Shown here piece by piece: positions 9,968 to 20,555 of a stretch of DNA of 64,000 nucleotides. The first letter of the stretch is position 1; each line of letters begins with the position of its first letter. Source of the DNA: Corydoras sp. C115 (lineage: Eukaryota > Chordata > Actinopteri > Siluriformes > Callichthyidae); assembly GCA_019802505.1 (NCBI GenBank), contig JAFMOC010000032.1, positions 1,827,001 to 1,891,000 of the forward strand. Direction: 5' to 3'. The translations under genes were made by a program, and so were the position numbers. The notes below the pieces were generated by a model. It did not search any database and was not told where the DNA came from. It saw only the letters and a list, made by a program, of their open reading frames with translations.

Positions 9968-9969
<2 letters not shown>

Positions 9970-10034
<65 letters not shown>
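9970..10034. repeat. (CA)n microsatellite
   Basis: About 32 uninterrupted CA units. Confidence 0.97.
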
Positions 10035-10036
<2 letters not shown>

Positions 10037-10112
10037 ACATCGTTTTTACAGTAAGCCTCCTAATTGTCCAAAGCCCAGTAAGAACAGCACTTGCACCACA
10101 TACAGTATATGT

Positions 10113-10147
10113 ATGTGTGTGTGTGTGTGTGTATATATATATTATAT
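10113..10147. repeat. (GT)n-(AT)n compound microsatellite
   Basis: About nine GT units running into a short AT run, inside MITE-A. Confidence 0.9.
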
Positions 10148-10517
10148 TAGCACACTTTAGTGTGTTAATTTATTATGTTCTCTGATGATCAGCACCCCCA
10201 CAGAGGAGGTATTATTAGGGTGGTGGATGATGGTACGGGTGGATCAAACACCTGTATGTTCTAATGTTCTAATTAGTGTACTATTCTCTTTCCAGCATAC
10301 CAGCACAACACACACTAACACACCACCACCCCTATCAGTATCACTGCAGTACTGAGAATCATTCACCACCCTAACACCACCTCTGTGGCATTCCTGTTCA
10401 TCGTAGCACATAATAAAATCTGCTAACACAGCATGTCGAGAACCAGATGCACTACAGCTTGTAATCTACATGTGGCACTGAAAAAGGTGTATCTAATAAA
10501 ATGGCCGGTGAGTGTAT

Positions 10518-11333
10518 CTATAGTGTGTGTTTACTGCTATAGTGTGTAGTTACTGCTACAGTGCATTCTAATCAGAGCTACTATATATAGATTTCATTTA
10601 TTATTTGAAGTATCACAATAGAGGTGTATTTATATGGCTTTTGGCCGACGTTCTGGTTGGCAGGTTCACCCTCAGAACCAGAAGTTTGGCTGCCGGCATC
10701 CTTTTTTAGCATCTTAAGTGGGGCAGCAGAGGATCAGTGTGCTATGCAGAATAGTTTGTGATAGAACTGTGCCGGTCGGAGCCGCCGTGCCGTTGGATGA
10801 ACAGTAAAGGCAAACACACTCAGCCTTTTAACATCGTAATGTCTTCACTCAGCTCCATTTCAGAACGCGTTGGCCTTTTCTTTTTTTCTTCTTCGTTACA
10901 CGATGTCTAGCTGGATTACAGTCACTAAGCCGCGCCATAAAATAATTGGGACGTCGTCAGGCGGAAGGAGTTGTATAATTAATGCAGAACGCTGAACGGC
11001 ACCTGAGTGGAGCGCAGGGCTCTGTGGTTAACCAGGAGCTTATGATGGGCATTATGTCTTGTTTGCACATTTCCAAAGTAATTATACCACACTGTATAAT
11101 GTAAATAAGTGAAATAGTGGTCGCACTAATGAGGCTGATGCACAGCTGTCAGTTCATTTATTATATGTAGTTTATGTCCTTAATAAGAAGCGAGTAGGTG
11201 GGCTATGAGAAGAGGCATGGAAAGATGGAGCGCCCCTGAGGTTGGGTTGGTGAAAAAATATGGTTAGTGTTGATAGTTATAATAGTAAGGTGGGTGTATT
11301 TAAAAAAATATATATATGTATATATATTGTTTT

Positions 11334-11335
<2 letters not shown>
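10518..11335. other. Unique intronic sequence
   Basis: About 820 bases with no recognised repeat. AT-rich, with TAATTAATG near 10977 and AAGTAATTATACC near 11077. No supported gene. Confidence 0.45.
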
Positions 11336-11431
<96 letters not shown>

Positions 11432-11462
11432 CACACACACACACACACATACATACATATAT
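11336..11462. repeat. Long (TA)n with (GTAT)n and (CA)n
   Basis: About 30 TA units, then TATGTATG variants and CACACA, ending against the next SINE. Tyr/Ile repeat frames on both strands come only from this array. Confidence 0.96.
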
Positions 11463-11746
11463 ACTACTAGGGTTGCGGGGGGGAGTGGGTTCCCCATGCC
11501 CATCCAGGGGAGAACGTTGCAGATACACCCTGGACCAATCACTGGGCACACACACAATCCATATGGGGCAATTTGGAGAATTCACTTGACCTTGATCCAT
11601 GTTTTTGGACTGTGGGAGGAAACTGGAGAACCCAGAGGAAACCCACACGGACACGGGGAGAACATGGGAACTCAGATTGGGATTCGAACCGGGAATCCCT
11701 TGCGCTGAGAGGAGAACATGCCAACCACTAAGCCACCATGCCGCCC
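11463..11746 (-). mobile_element. SINE-A, antisense, tail truncated
   Basis: Begins at CTACTAGGGTTGCGG, so the (ATGG)n tail has been lost at the TA array. It lacks about 20 bases of the AGGCGCTGGG segment. Ends with the inverted box A and CCGCCCTG. Confidence 0.88.
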
Positions 11747-11784
11747 TGTTACTGTATATAGTATTTTGGAATATACAAACAATG

Positions 11785-11850
11785 ATGTGTATAAGTCCAT
11801 CTATATTGTAAGTGGAGAACATAGACGATGGAGCAGGAAGGGGAGGGGAA
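11785..11850 (+). mobile_element. MITE-T fragment
   Basis: GTCCATCTATATTGTAAGTGG and GATGGAGCAGGAAGGGG match the right part of MITE-T. Confidence 0.55.
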
Positions 11851-12350
11851 GGCAGCAGACATCTAAAGTTCTGCAATGTTCACAAACAAATGTTCCTCTG
11901 AGACGCAGTATTTAATTGGAAGTCGCACTACGTAGATTTACCAGAAATGTCACTGTAACAGAGAGAGGCTGCGGGAGAAAGCAAGGTTGTGAGGAGATAA
12001 ACACCGGCTCACCCCGGCAGACCTCAATGCCTTCTTGGCTAATTAGGGTTAGATTATTAACATCGGGAATATTTCCCCGGAATCCGAACATATGCTCGGT
12101 TCCCTGTGGCTGCTGGGCACTCTGCTGCCCTCTTCCTCCTTCCCTGGGTCCTTCTGCGAATAAGCAAACACATCTGGTAATTAGCAACCTCGTCCCTGTG
12201 ATCGGGAGAAGACGGCAGGAGGCGAACTGTTGAGAGAGCACCGGCGCAGCCGTACGTCCGGATCAAAGAGCAACCGAGTTTATCCACCACCAACACACGC
12301 TGACTACGAAAAAGAGCATCGCTCGTTTATTTTATTAGTTCCACGTACTA
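11851..12350. other. Unique intronic block, candidate conserved non-coding element
   Basis: No repeat recognised. It contains CTTGGCTAATTAGGG (12034-12048) and TCTGGTAATTAGCAACC (12172-12188), the type of homeodomain sites common in developmental enhancers. Overlapping frames on both strands argue against coding. Confidence 0.35.
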
Positions 12351-12351
12351 T

Positions 12352-12592
12352 ACACAGTACCAGAGGTTTGGACACGCCCCCTTCTTGCTTTATTATCCAT
12401 TTCCTCCACTTATCATATAGATGGACTTTGTAGTTCTATAATTACAGACTGTAGTCCATCTGTGTTCTTTGTTGTTGTTAGTCCCCTGTTGGTTCTCTAT
12501 TCTCTGTTGGTCAGGAGCATCACAGAATAGGTATCATTAGGGTAGTGGATTGTTTATTGTCAGTTCTGCAGTCACACTGATGCAGTAAGGGG
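12352..12592 (-). mobile_element. MITE-T, antisense, one end
   Basis: Starts with the terminal sequence ACAGTACCAGAGGTTTGGAC then ACGCCCCC. Continues with the inverted AACTACAAAGTCCATCT and GACCAACAGAGAA body. The other terminus is missing. Confidence 0.75.
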
Positions 12593-12627
12593 GGGTTCTA
12601 GTGCGGCAGTGCTGCTGGAGTTTCATT

Positions 12628-12900
12628 GTTGGATTGGCGCCATCTCCTTGGTGAATCTGCCCAGCACCTGCAACGTTCTCCCCCAGATGGGCATGGAGAA
12701 CGCCCCAGCGACACTATTAAAAGATTAAGCTGAAGATAATGAGATGAGATAATACCACAGTGGCATATACGCACATCTGCCTCTCAGTTCTGGAGATCCA
12801 GATTTAAAGTTTGCATGTTCGCCCAGTGTCTGGGTGGGTTTTCTCGAGGTTCTCCAGCCTCCTCCCACAGTCCATGGATTCGAGAAGCACTAATTGCCCC
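12628..12900 (+). mobile_element. SINE-A 3' fragment plus divergent SINE unit
   Basis: 12628-12750 is a SINE-A 3' third (GGATTGGCGCC to GAAGATAATGAGATGAGAT). 12751-12900 is a diverged head and body (GTGGCATATACGCACATCTG, then GTCTGGGTGGG). The same variant pair recurs at 14940-15230. Confidence 0.7.
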
Positions 12901-13042
12901 TAAATAGTGCCCCAAACAGATGGACTGCAGTCTGGAATTGTAGAACTACAAAGTCCAGCTTTGCAGCAAGTGGAACTGAGAACATGGACAGGAAGTAGAG
13001 CAAAAAGGGGGCGTGGCTAAATTTTGGCATTATATAGATTAA
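12901..13042 (+). mobile_element. MITE-T right part in a SINE/MITE composite
   Basis: Runs from AACAGATGGACTGCAGTCTG to GGGGGCGTGGCTAAA. It is nearly the same as 18320-18440 and is joined in both places to the same SINE sequences. Confidence 0.75.
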
Positions 13043-13056
13043 AGACATCTCACTGT

Positions 13057-13336
13057 GGGCGGCACGGAGGCTTAGCGGTTAGCATGTTCTCCTCTCAGCA
13101 TTAGGGATTCCCGGTTTGAATCCCAATCTGGGTGGAGTTTCCATGTTCTCCCCGTGTCCGTGTGGGTTTCCTCCGGGTTCTCCGGTTACCTCCCACAGTC
13201 CAAAAACATGGATCAAGGTCAATTGAGTTGTCCAAATTGCCCCATATAGAGTGTGTCTGTGTGAGTGAGTGTGTGCCCAGCGATAGATAGGCATCCTGTC
13301 CTGGGTGTATCGGCCCAGCGCCTGAATCGTTCTACC
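13057..13336 (+). mobile_element. SINE-A, sense, interrupted by repeat X
   Basis: Complete head and body to the CCTGAATCGTTCTACC segment. The C-tract region is replaced by repeat X. A 40-base SINE tail (GGATAAAACGGAAGATAATAG and ATGG units) resumes at about 13603-13640. Confidence 0.82.
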
Positions 13337-13602
13337 TTACTGCCCCTCCCCCAACACACCAGAAATATACCTGAACACACCTCATTTCGAGACCACCAGG
13401 CCCATCGGGGTAGCTATATTCACAAGCAGCATTGCTATTTCAACCAGGGCGTGAGTATAGACTGTTGGCGGGGTGTAAGATGGCGATGGCGCCCTTGTAG
13501 GGCGATGGCGCCAGCTAGGGTCCCATGTGCGAGCAGATTATAGTAGTCACAAGGGACGGCGGGGGGAGGGGTGGGGGGCAGTAAGGTTAGTGACGTCAGG
13601 AC
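13337..13602 (+). mobile_element. Repeat X, embedded in SINE-A
   Basis: Contains AACACACCAGAAATATACCT, ATTCACAAGCAGCATTGC and GTGACGTCAGGACTGCAG. It is about 85% similar by eye to 20556-20820. It has no frame of note, and I cannot place it in a named family. Confidence 0.6.
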
Positions 13603-13640
13603 TGCAGGATAAAACGGAAGATAATAGATGGATGGATGGA
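13603..13640 (+). mobile_element. SINE-A tail resuming after repeat X
   Basis: GGATAAAACGGAAGATAATAG then ATGGATGGATGG: the expected 3' end of the SINE that began at 13057. Confidence 0.8.
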
Positions 13641-14331
13641 CATCTCACTGTTTCCACATCCAGCATCAATTTAATTTACTACACCGCCACATCACACACA
13701 CACAAACACACACACACACACACTAATATTCAATTGAACGTCCTTTAGTTTTGATAATACTTTGTTATAGTTGTTTAATAGTCGGGATGGTTATGGTGTC
13801 ATCACAGTGCAGGTGTTATTGGGATGCGAGTTTATTCTCAGCGCTGCTGAAGGCGTCAGTCAGTATTTTTTGTCGCTGTGTTTCATTAGTGACAGATCTT
13901 CACTAGGTTGTGTCTCATCTCTCTGCACGTGTTCTCAACACCCCCCAATTCATATTAATCCGTTCTTTATTACGTTTTTCTTTTACCTCGTTTTATACGA
14001 CTATCAGCCTCATTTATTAATAATGCAATGTGTTTAGTTTATTCGTCTCTGGAAGGTGTTTGCCATCTTGCCAAATAAATTCCAGCAGTAGTTAAATGCT
14101 GGTTAATAATGCAGAGCTGTACTTCTCATTAATTCAAACAGGGCTGTTTATGTTAGCGCTGGCTAACAAAAGCCTCCAACAACAGGGGGACCCGATGCTC
14201 CCCAACTAATTGTTTAGTAAAAGACTTAATGACTGAAAAAGGCGAAGCCTGCTGTATGTGGAGATTCTTTCTTGTGTAAAAAAAAAAAAAAACAGTCATA
14301 AAATGGCTTTGTTAATATTAATAACACAACA
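13641..14331. other. Unique intronic sequence with (CA)n and poly-A
   Basis: Holds a (CA)n run at 13693-13722 and a poly-A run at 14278-14292. 14030-14270 is AT-rich unique DNA with CAACTAATTG (14199-14208). Confidence 0.45.
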
Positions 14332-15060
14332 GGGCGACATGGTGGGGTAGTGGGTAGCACATCTGTCTCTCAGCAATGGGGATATAGGTTCGAATCCCGA
14401 TCTGGGTGGAGTTTCCATGTTCTACTCGCCTCCTGTCCACATGGGTCTTCTCCAGTTTCCTCCCACAGTCCAAAAACATGGATTCAGGGTGAATTGGCTG
14501 CTTTAAGTTGCCACTATTTAATTTGTGTGCGTGTGTGTGCCTTGCGATGGATTGGCACCCTCTCCTGGGGGTATCTACCCAGTGCCCGCAATGTTGCTCC
14601 CTGGATGGGCATGGGGATAGCTCCCTGTGTCTGCATGGGTCTTCTCCGGTTTCCTCCCACAGTCCAAAAACATGGATTTAGGGTGTATTGGCTGCTTTAA
14701 GTTGCCTCTATATAATGTGTGTGTGTGTGCCTTACGATGGATTGGCGCCCTGTACTGGGGATATTTGCCCAGCGTCCAAAACGTTCCCCCTGGATGGGCA
14801 TGGGGATCGCTCTCTGTGTCCGCATGGGTCTTCTCCGGGTTCTCAGGTTTATTCCCACAGTACAAAAACATGGATTGAAGGTTAATTGTGTATGTGTGTT
14901 GTAGGCAGTTTGTGTAAATAAGTGTGTGCACAGTGATGGATTGGCGGCCTTGTCCTTGGTGAATCTGCCCAGCAACTGAAACATTCTCCCCAGATGGGCA
15001 TGCAGGACGTCATAGCGACCCTATTAAAAGAATAAGAGGAAGATAAGGAGATGAGGTAAT
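14332..15060 (+). repeat. SINE variant with tandem internal duplication
   Basis: One SINE head (box A-like GTGGGGTAGTGGGTAGC, box B GGTTCGAATCC) is followed by three body units. Each starts near TCCACATGGGTCTTCTCC / TGCATGGGTCTTCTCC (about 14437, 14633 and 14822), a period of about 190-195 bp. It ends in AGAATAAGAGGAAGATAAGG. The diverged SINE body has been amplified in place. Confidence 0.8.
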
Positions 15061-15330
15061 ACCACAGGGCGGGGCAGTGGCATATTAGCACCTGCCTCAC
15101 AGTTCTGGAGATCCTGGGTTGAAGTTTGCATGTTCTCCCAGTGTCTAGGTGGGTTTCTCAAGGTAGTCCAGCAGTCCATGGATTCAAGAAGCACTAATTG
15201 CCCCTAAATAGTGTGTGTGTAATGGATTGGCACCCTGTCCTGGGTGTATCTGTGTGCCAAAGGTGTCCTGTTTGCACCCCCCCTATGTGAGCCTAGCTCA
15301 GGATCAAGTACAAGATCATTATATGAGAAT
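15061..15330 (+). mobile_element. Divergent SINE unit
   Basis: Head GGCGGGGCAGTGGCATATTAGC, body GTGTCTAGGTGGG and TGTCCTGGGTGTATCTG. Box B has decayed to CTGGGTTGAAG. It continues the array at 14332-15060. Confidence 0.65.
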
Positions 15331-17056
15331 ACCATTACTAATATTAATAATATGGTTTTACTAAAAATGGTGCAATAAAGAGCCAAACTTTCAGTGCCAG
15401 TCTGTTCTCCTCACAGAACTCCCGTTTTAATGAGAGAACTTGACCAAGAATGGCCAGACTGGATTGGACTACGAAAAAAGGGCTACGCTGAGCCCTGTGC
15501 CGAGCAGACTCTCACACTCGTCATGTCAAATATTGATGCAGATGGGTTACAACAGCAGCAAGACCATGTCGGCTTCATTACTCTTTCAGACCCAGGTGAT
15601 TTTTATGAGGTTCTTCCCCAGCAGACATGCTCGGGGTAACGTGAGCCGACATTGTGGCGTGATAACCATGTGCTTGAGTCTTTGGATTCGGGGTCAGGTA
15701 CTTTGGATGGAAACATTTCAAATCTTCCCATATTTTAGAGTCCTGGAGTCTATCCCAGCACGAGGCAGGGGTGCAGCGTTAACAGCTCGGCAGTTCATCA
15801 CATGGCAGACACTTTGAGACCCGCCATCACCTGACTTTCAGTTATTGGATCCGTCGGGGGTTGGAGGGGTGGGGGGGTGCTGATTTAGGGAAATGGCTGA
15901 ACTTGCCAACTCTACATAACGCCCACTGCTGGAGTCATCGCTATCCCACAAGTACCAACACAATTAGTAGTTTCTAAATTTAGTTCCAAGATTTATGTCC
16001 ACCAGCGCTATCGAATCACATCCCGTCTCAAGCTCTTTTATCTCCATGTTGCCAGAACCTTAGTTCTTAGTTATATTAACCGCTGGTTAATATGTTTTCA
16101 GCACCTTTCGTATAAAGAAATACCAAAAGTCCTATTAACAAAAAAACACATTTAATGTGACGGTCTGGTCGGCAAGGCTCCCATTTAAAGGGCTGACCTT
16201 CGCAGGTAGACAGAAGAAGGTCTGACTTCTTAATGATTATGCAAAATCAATATCGAAATAAAGGTAACCGATAATAAATCGGCCTTCGGACTTTGTAGCC
16301 TGAGACGCACTGCCTTGAGCAATAACTATTATTTAGCGAGGGCGAGCGCATTAAATAGTCCCGGCCGTGATGGATGGCCATTGGAACGAGTCTATTTGTG
16401 ATGACCCAGGTCTGTGGGTGGCACAATGGCATATTCCAAGGCAGACTTATAGGCCTCTAAGGAAATCTGGTGGCTTAGGTGGTGCTGGGAGACAGCCCGC
16501 GAACTGATAGATCAGCACAGCCCAAGGCTCGGGCCACGGAAGTTATTTTTAGAGCCTGCCTTGAGCAGTCAGCATCTGTCATCCCTGACTGCCCCGTTGC
16601 AGCAGGTTGTGCTGGAATTGCAGCTCGAGAATCAGTTGAACTGCCCTGAAGATTGATAGGGATTGATTGCGCTGGAGATTGGGTTCAGGTTGGGATATAC
16701 CACGGTAACCGATCGTGCTCTGATTCGGTGGAACCCGGTGTGTATTGCCTTTTCAGATTTCTTTCGTGATGCACATGTTAAATCTCCATTATGGCACGCC
16801 CGCCGAACGGTCAGGGCTCAGAATGAATTTCAGAAGAAGAACACAATACTCTAATCCTTTCAAGCACGCCAAAGGGATCAATCGCACAATCTGATCATGT
16901 GAGCATGACAGAAAAATGAATGGTCATCTATATCCAGCCTCACAGACCGAGCACGGCCCGTCATCGTTATCTGACGAGTTTCAGAATTCCACTGTGTAAT
17001 TAATTATTTTCCTTTATTTGAGGATATAATTTGAGGACAATATAGATTCATTGTTT
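15331..17056. other. Unique intronic sequence, candidate regulatory DNA
   Basis: About 1.7 kb without SINEs. 15740-15775 (GTCTATCCCAGCACGAGGCAG) resembles a common fish repeat fragment. Overlapping frames at 15394-15817 have no domain. 16000-17050 is unique, with balanced composition. Confidence 0.4.
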
Positions 17057-17398
17057 TCCATCCATCCATTATCTTCTGCTTAATCCTCTACTAGGGTCGC
17101 GGGGGGATTCCCCATGCCCATCCAGGGGAAAACGTTTCAGGTCCCGGGCAGCTACATCCAGGACAGGGCACCAATCCATCACTGGTACACAATCATTCAG
17201 ACAGACACACTTTATATGGGGCAATTTGGAGAATTCAATTGACCTTGATCCATGTTTTTGGACTGTGAGAGGATTTTGGAGAACCCGGAGGAAACCCACG
17301 TGGACACGGGGAGAATATGGAAACTCCACCCAGATTGGGATTCGAATATTGCTGAGAGGAGAACATGCTAACCAGTAAGCCACCTCATTGTCGCCCTC
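17057..17398 (-). mobile_element. SINE-A, antisense, with target-site duplication
   Basis: TCATTGTTT occurs at 17048-17056 and 17399-17407. Near the head about 15 bases between box B and TGAGAGGAG are deleted, so box B is damaged (GGGATTCGAATATTGC). Confidence 0.88.
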
Positions 17399-17430
17399 TC
17401 ATTGTTTACTATATTATATATACATTGTAG

Positions 17431-17645
17431 GATGGCAGGGGGTTCCAGGTTTGAATCCCGATCTGGGTAAGGTCGCCCTTACCAAATTCTCCAAATTGCC
17501 CCATATAGTGTGACTGTGTGAGTGAGTGTGTGCCAGCAATAGATTGGCATCCTGTCCTGGGTGTATCTGCCCAGCGCCCAAAACGTTCTCCCTGGATGGA
17601 GAGAAACCGCCCCCCGTGACCCAAGTGGAGGATAAAGTGGATAAA
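17431..17645 (+). mobile_element. SINE-A, sense, internally deleted
   Basis: Begins after box A at GGGGGTTCCAGGTTTGAATCC, loses most of the first body segment, and ends GATAAAGTGGATAAATAAA without ATGG units. Confidence 0.78.
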
Positions 17646-17649
17646 TAAA

Positions 17650-18199
17650 ATCTGTTCCTCTGAAGCAACTCCATGCAATAGAGAGTTAAGTTTCCAACTT
17701 AACATTTATTGTTTTTATATTGTTTGTTTGTCGCACTTAAAATAGCTCCGCACACCAGCCATTTCACACCATGTGATCTTCTTTAGGCAGAGTTTAAGAA
17801 TAAAGTCTATTCTGGTGGCGTAGCCTCGAGCCGACGGCGCCCACAGATGTTTACATATCTTCAGTCAGCATCTCTGGCGGTGTCTGTTGAATTTCAGCAC
17901 AAGTGTGTCTTGTTCTACTTAATGAGATGCTGATGATCATCAGAACCCGATGCCATTTAGTGAGAACGAGTCGAAAATGCACCGCTGTTCTCATCGCTAT
18001 GCTCTTCTATTGGGACCAACTGGAATGGAAACGAGGGTGAGGACCGCATCCAAAATATGAAGATTACAAAAGAAAAATCCTATTGAAACGCCGAAAGAGA
18101 CGAAATAGAGTCATGGTTAATGATGTATTCCATTTTGGCTTCACTGGCACAGAGACTGTCCAGTTTCCTTTTCCCTTTAAAATATTAATATAAACATTT
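17650..18199. other. Unique intronic sequence
   Basis: About 550 bases with no recognised repeat or gene signal. Ends at the direct repeat ATATAAACAG (18200-18209). Confidence 0.45.
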
Positions 18200-18209
18200 A
18201 TATAAACAG

Positions 18210-18454
18210 GGTGGTTGGTATGTTCTCCTCTCAGCACTAGGGATTCCCGGTTTGAATCCCAATCTGGGTGGAGTTTCCATGTTCTCCCCGTGTCCCGTGG
18301 GTGCCCCTAAATAGTGCCCAAAACAGATGGGCTACAGTCTGGAATTGTAGAACTACAAAGTCCAGCTTTGCAGCAATTGGAACTGAGTACAAGGAAAATA
18401 AGTGGAGCAAAAAGAGGGCGTGTCCAAACTTTTGGCATTAAAGATATCTCACTT
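18210..18454 (+). mobile_element. SINE-A 5' part joined to a MITE-T end
   Basis: 18210-18300 is a SINE-A head and first body segment. It switches at GTGGGTGCCCCTAAATAGTG to a divergent SINE body, then to MITE-T (GTAGAACTACAAAGTCCAGC to GGGCGTGTCC). The left half of a composite. Confidence 0.75.
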
Positions 18455-18796
18455 TGGGTGGCATGGTGGCTTAGTGGTTAGCATGTTCTCCCCTCAACAC
18501 TAGGGATTCACGGTTCGAATCCCAATCTGGGTGGAGTTTCCACGTTCTTCCCGTGTCCCCGTGGGTTGCCTCCAGGTTCTCCGGTTTCCTCCCACAGTCC
18601 AAAAACATGGATCAAGTCAATTGAATTCTCCGTATTGCCCCATATAGAGTGTGTATGTGTGAGTGAGTGTGTGTCCAGTGATAGATTGGCGCCCTGTATC
18701 TGCCCAGCACCCGAGACGTTCTCCCCTGGATTGGCATGAGGAACCCCCCACGACCCTAATAGAGGATAAAGCGGAAGATAATGGATGGATGGATTA
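18455..18796 (+). mobile_element. SINE-A, sense, right half of a composite
   Basis: Complete head to ATGGATGGATGG tail. The direct repeat ATATAAACAG at 18200-18209 and 18797-18806 flanks the whole 18210-18796 composite. Confidence 0.87.
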
Positions 18797-18833
18797 ATAT
18801 AAACAGTCAAAAGTAGACTTCATGGAAAAACAG

Positions 18834-19850
18834 TCAGCGATTTGAGTGTGAATGGAGAACCCACAGTATGGTGTAGACTATGGATCTGCATTCTCTGTAC
18901 AGTTGTCAATTGAATTCTCCAAATTGCCGCACTTAGAGTGTTTTTGTGCATGTCTGTGTGAGTGTGAGTGAGTAGTAGTCGTAGAGGACCCTATTAGAGG
19001 ATAAAGCGGAAGATAATGGATGGATGGATGGATGGGATATTTTCGGGAACTCATTTTTCTGCACCATCATGAGTGTGAATGGAGAACCCACAGTGTGGTG
19101 TAGACTATGGATCTGCATTCTCTGTACAAATGGCGTATAGTTGTACTCATTGTTCAGTGGCGTTGGACATGCGTCTGTGTTGATGATGACTGTTGACATC
19201 TGGAGACGTTGTTTATAGTCAGCGGTGAACCTGGGATTTCCATCGTCGAGATAGCATTACGCTATAAATGTATCTAAACACACCTAATTTTGGGATGACC
19301 ACGCCCATCAAGGAGATATATTCACAAGCAGCATTGCTTTTTCAACCATGACTGTTGGCGTCGCGAATGGCCCTGTGTGGGGTGTCAGCTAGGGTCCCAT
19401 GTGCGACCAGATTGTAGTATAGCTACCTGGACTCAATGCACGGCTCCATGACGTTCTCAGTGTGAATGGAGAACCCACAGTATGGTGTAAACTATGGTTC
19501 TGCATTCTCTGTACAGTGGTCAATTGAATTGCCCCATTTAAAGTGTTTTTAACAAGTTTTTGTGCATGTCTGTGTGAGTGAGTAGTAGTCATAGAAGACC
19601 ATATTAGAGGATAAAGTGGAAGATAATGGATGGATGGATGGATGGGATATTTTACTTTTGGTGTTGGACATGCGTCTGTGTTGATGATGACTGTCGACAT
19701 CTGGAGACGTTGTTTATAGTCAGTGTGGAACCTGGGATTCCATTGTTGAGATAGCAATATGCCTGAAATGTATCTGGACACACCGCATTTTGGGATGGCC
19801 ACGCCCATCAGGGAGATATATTCACAAGTATCGTTGCTATTTAGAACAAG
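18834..19850 (+). repeat. Local segmental duplications with SINE tails and repeat X pieces
   Basis: AGTGTGAATGGAGAACCCAC starts near 18845, 19072 and 19459. TGGACATGCGTCTGTGTTG recurs near 19166 and 19667. Each long unit contains a SINE-A 3' part (about 18905-19035 and 19505-19648) and a stretch of repeat X (19270-19440 and 19765-19845). The units were copied side by side. Confidence 0.8.
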
Positions 19851-20284
19851 CAGATAGGAAAAGGGCAAAATGAACATTATACCTTAGAACAAAACACTGG
19901 AGAAACAACAAGATTTGGGAGTTTCAGGTGCCAAAGCCAATGCCTTAAAAACACATTACCATCTCTTTGTGTGTGTGTGTATGTGTGTATGTGTGTTTGT
20001 TGTTTGTGTTATGTTCCTACACATAAAATATGCTCAATTACCTTTGTGTAACCAATATCAATAATTCCCATTACAGCTGCCATGATGCTCAGTGCCTTGA
20101 AATACTAATTATGGAAATGCTCACTTATGCTAATGACACTAATTAGCTCGTATGCTATGTTTTGCGAAGTGCACAGTAGTTTGCATATGGTCTACGGAGT
20201 TCTCGCCCACCCTGGTGTTAACCAGAGTAGCAACGTTCGGCAAGCGAGTCCTTTTTCATCACATGCTATAGAGGTCTGGCTCAA
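19851..20284. other. Unique intronic sequence
   Basis: A GT-rich stretch at 19970-20010, then about 250 bases of unique AT-rich DNA with repeated TAATTA-type motifs (20103-20145). No gene signal. Confidence 0.4.
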
Positions 20285-20555
20285 AAAATAGCCGTTGGCT
20301 TGTTCTCCTCTGAGCGCTAGGGATTCCCGGTTCGAATCCCAATCTGGGTGGAGTTTCCATGTTCTCCCCGTGTCTGCCTAGGGTTCCCACGGGTTCTCCG
20401 GTTTCCTCCCACTGTCCAAAAACTTGGATCAATTGAATTCTCCAAATTGCCCCATATAGAGTTTGTCTGTGTGAGTGAGTGTGTGCCCAGCGATAGATTG
20501 GCGCCCTGTCCTGGGTGTATCTGCCCAGTGCCCAAAATGATCTCCCTGGCTGGCC
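20285..20555 (+). mobile_element. SINE-A, sense, joined to repeat X
   Basis: The head has lost the first 10 bases. The body is complete to CCAAAATGATCTCCCTGG, where repeat X takes over at almost the same SINE position as in 13057-13336. Confidence 0.82.

Larger units (their letters stand above)
9317..10517. mobile_element. MITE-A: DNA element with terminal inverted repeats, internally invaded
   Basis: The left end ATACACTCACTGGCCATTTT (9317 on) and the reverse complement of the right end ATACACTCACCGGCCATTTT match over about 32 bases with two differences. The outer TA on each side could be a TA target duplication. No transposase frame lies inside, so it is non-autonomous or decayed. Its interior holds a SINE-A head fragment, a MITE-T fragment and CA/GT microsatellites. 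Another left end with the same GGCCACTTTATTAGGTACACC motif is at 57103. Confidence 0.75.

Noticed and set aside
11316..11470. Tyr/Ile repeat frames in TA arrays (also 29154-29857)
   Set aside because: Pure translation of (TA)n microsatellites.
15394..15817. Possible exon (81- and 125-codon overlapping frames)
   Set aside because: No domain, two phases overlap, and part resembles a dispersed fish repeat; no convincing splice pair.
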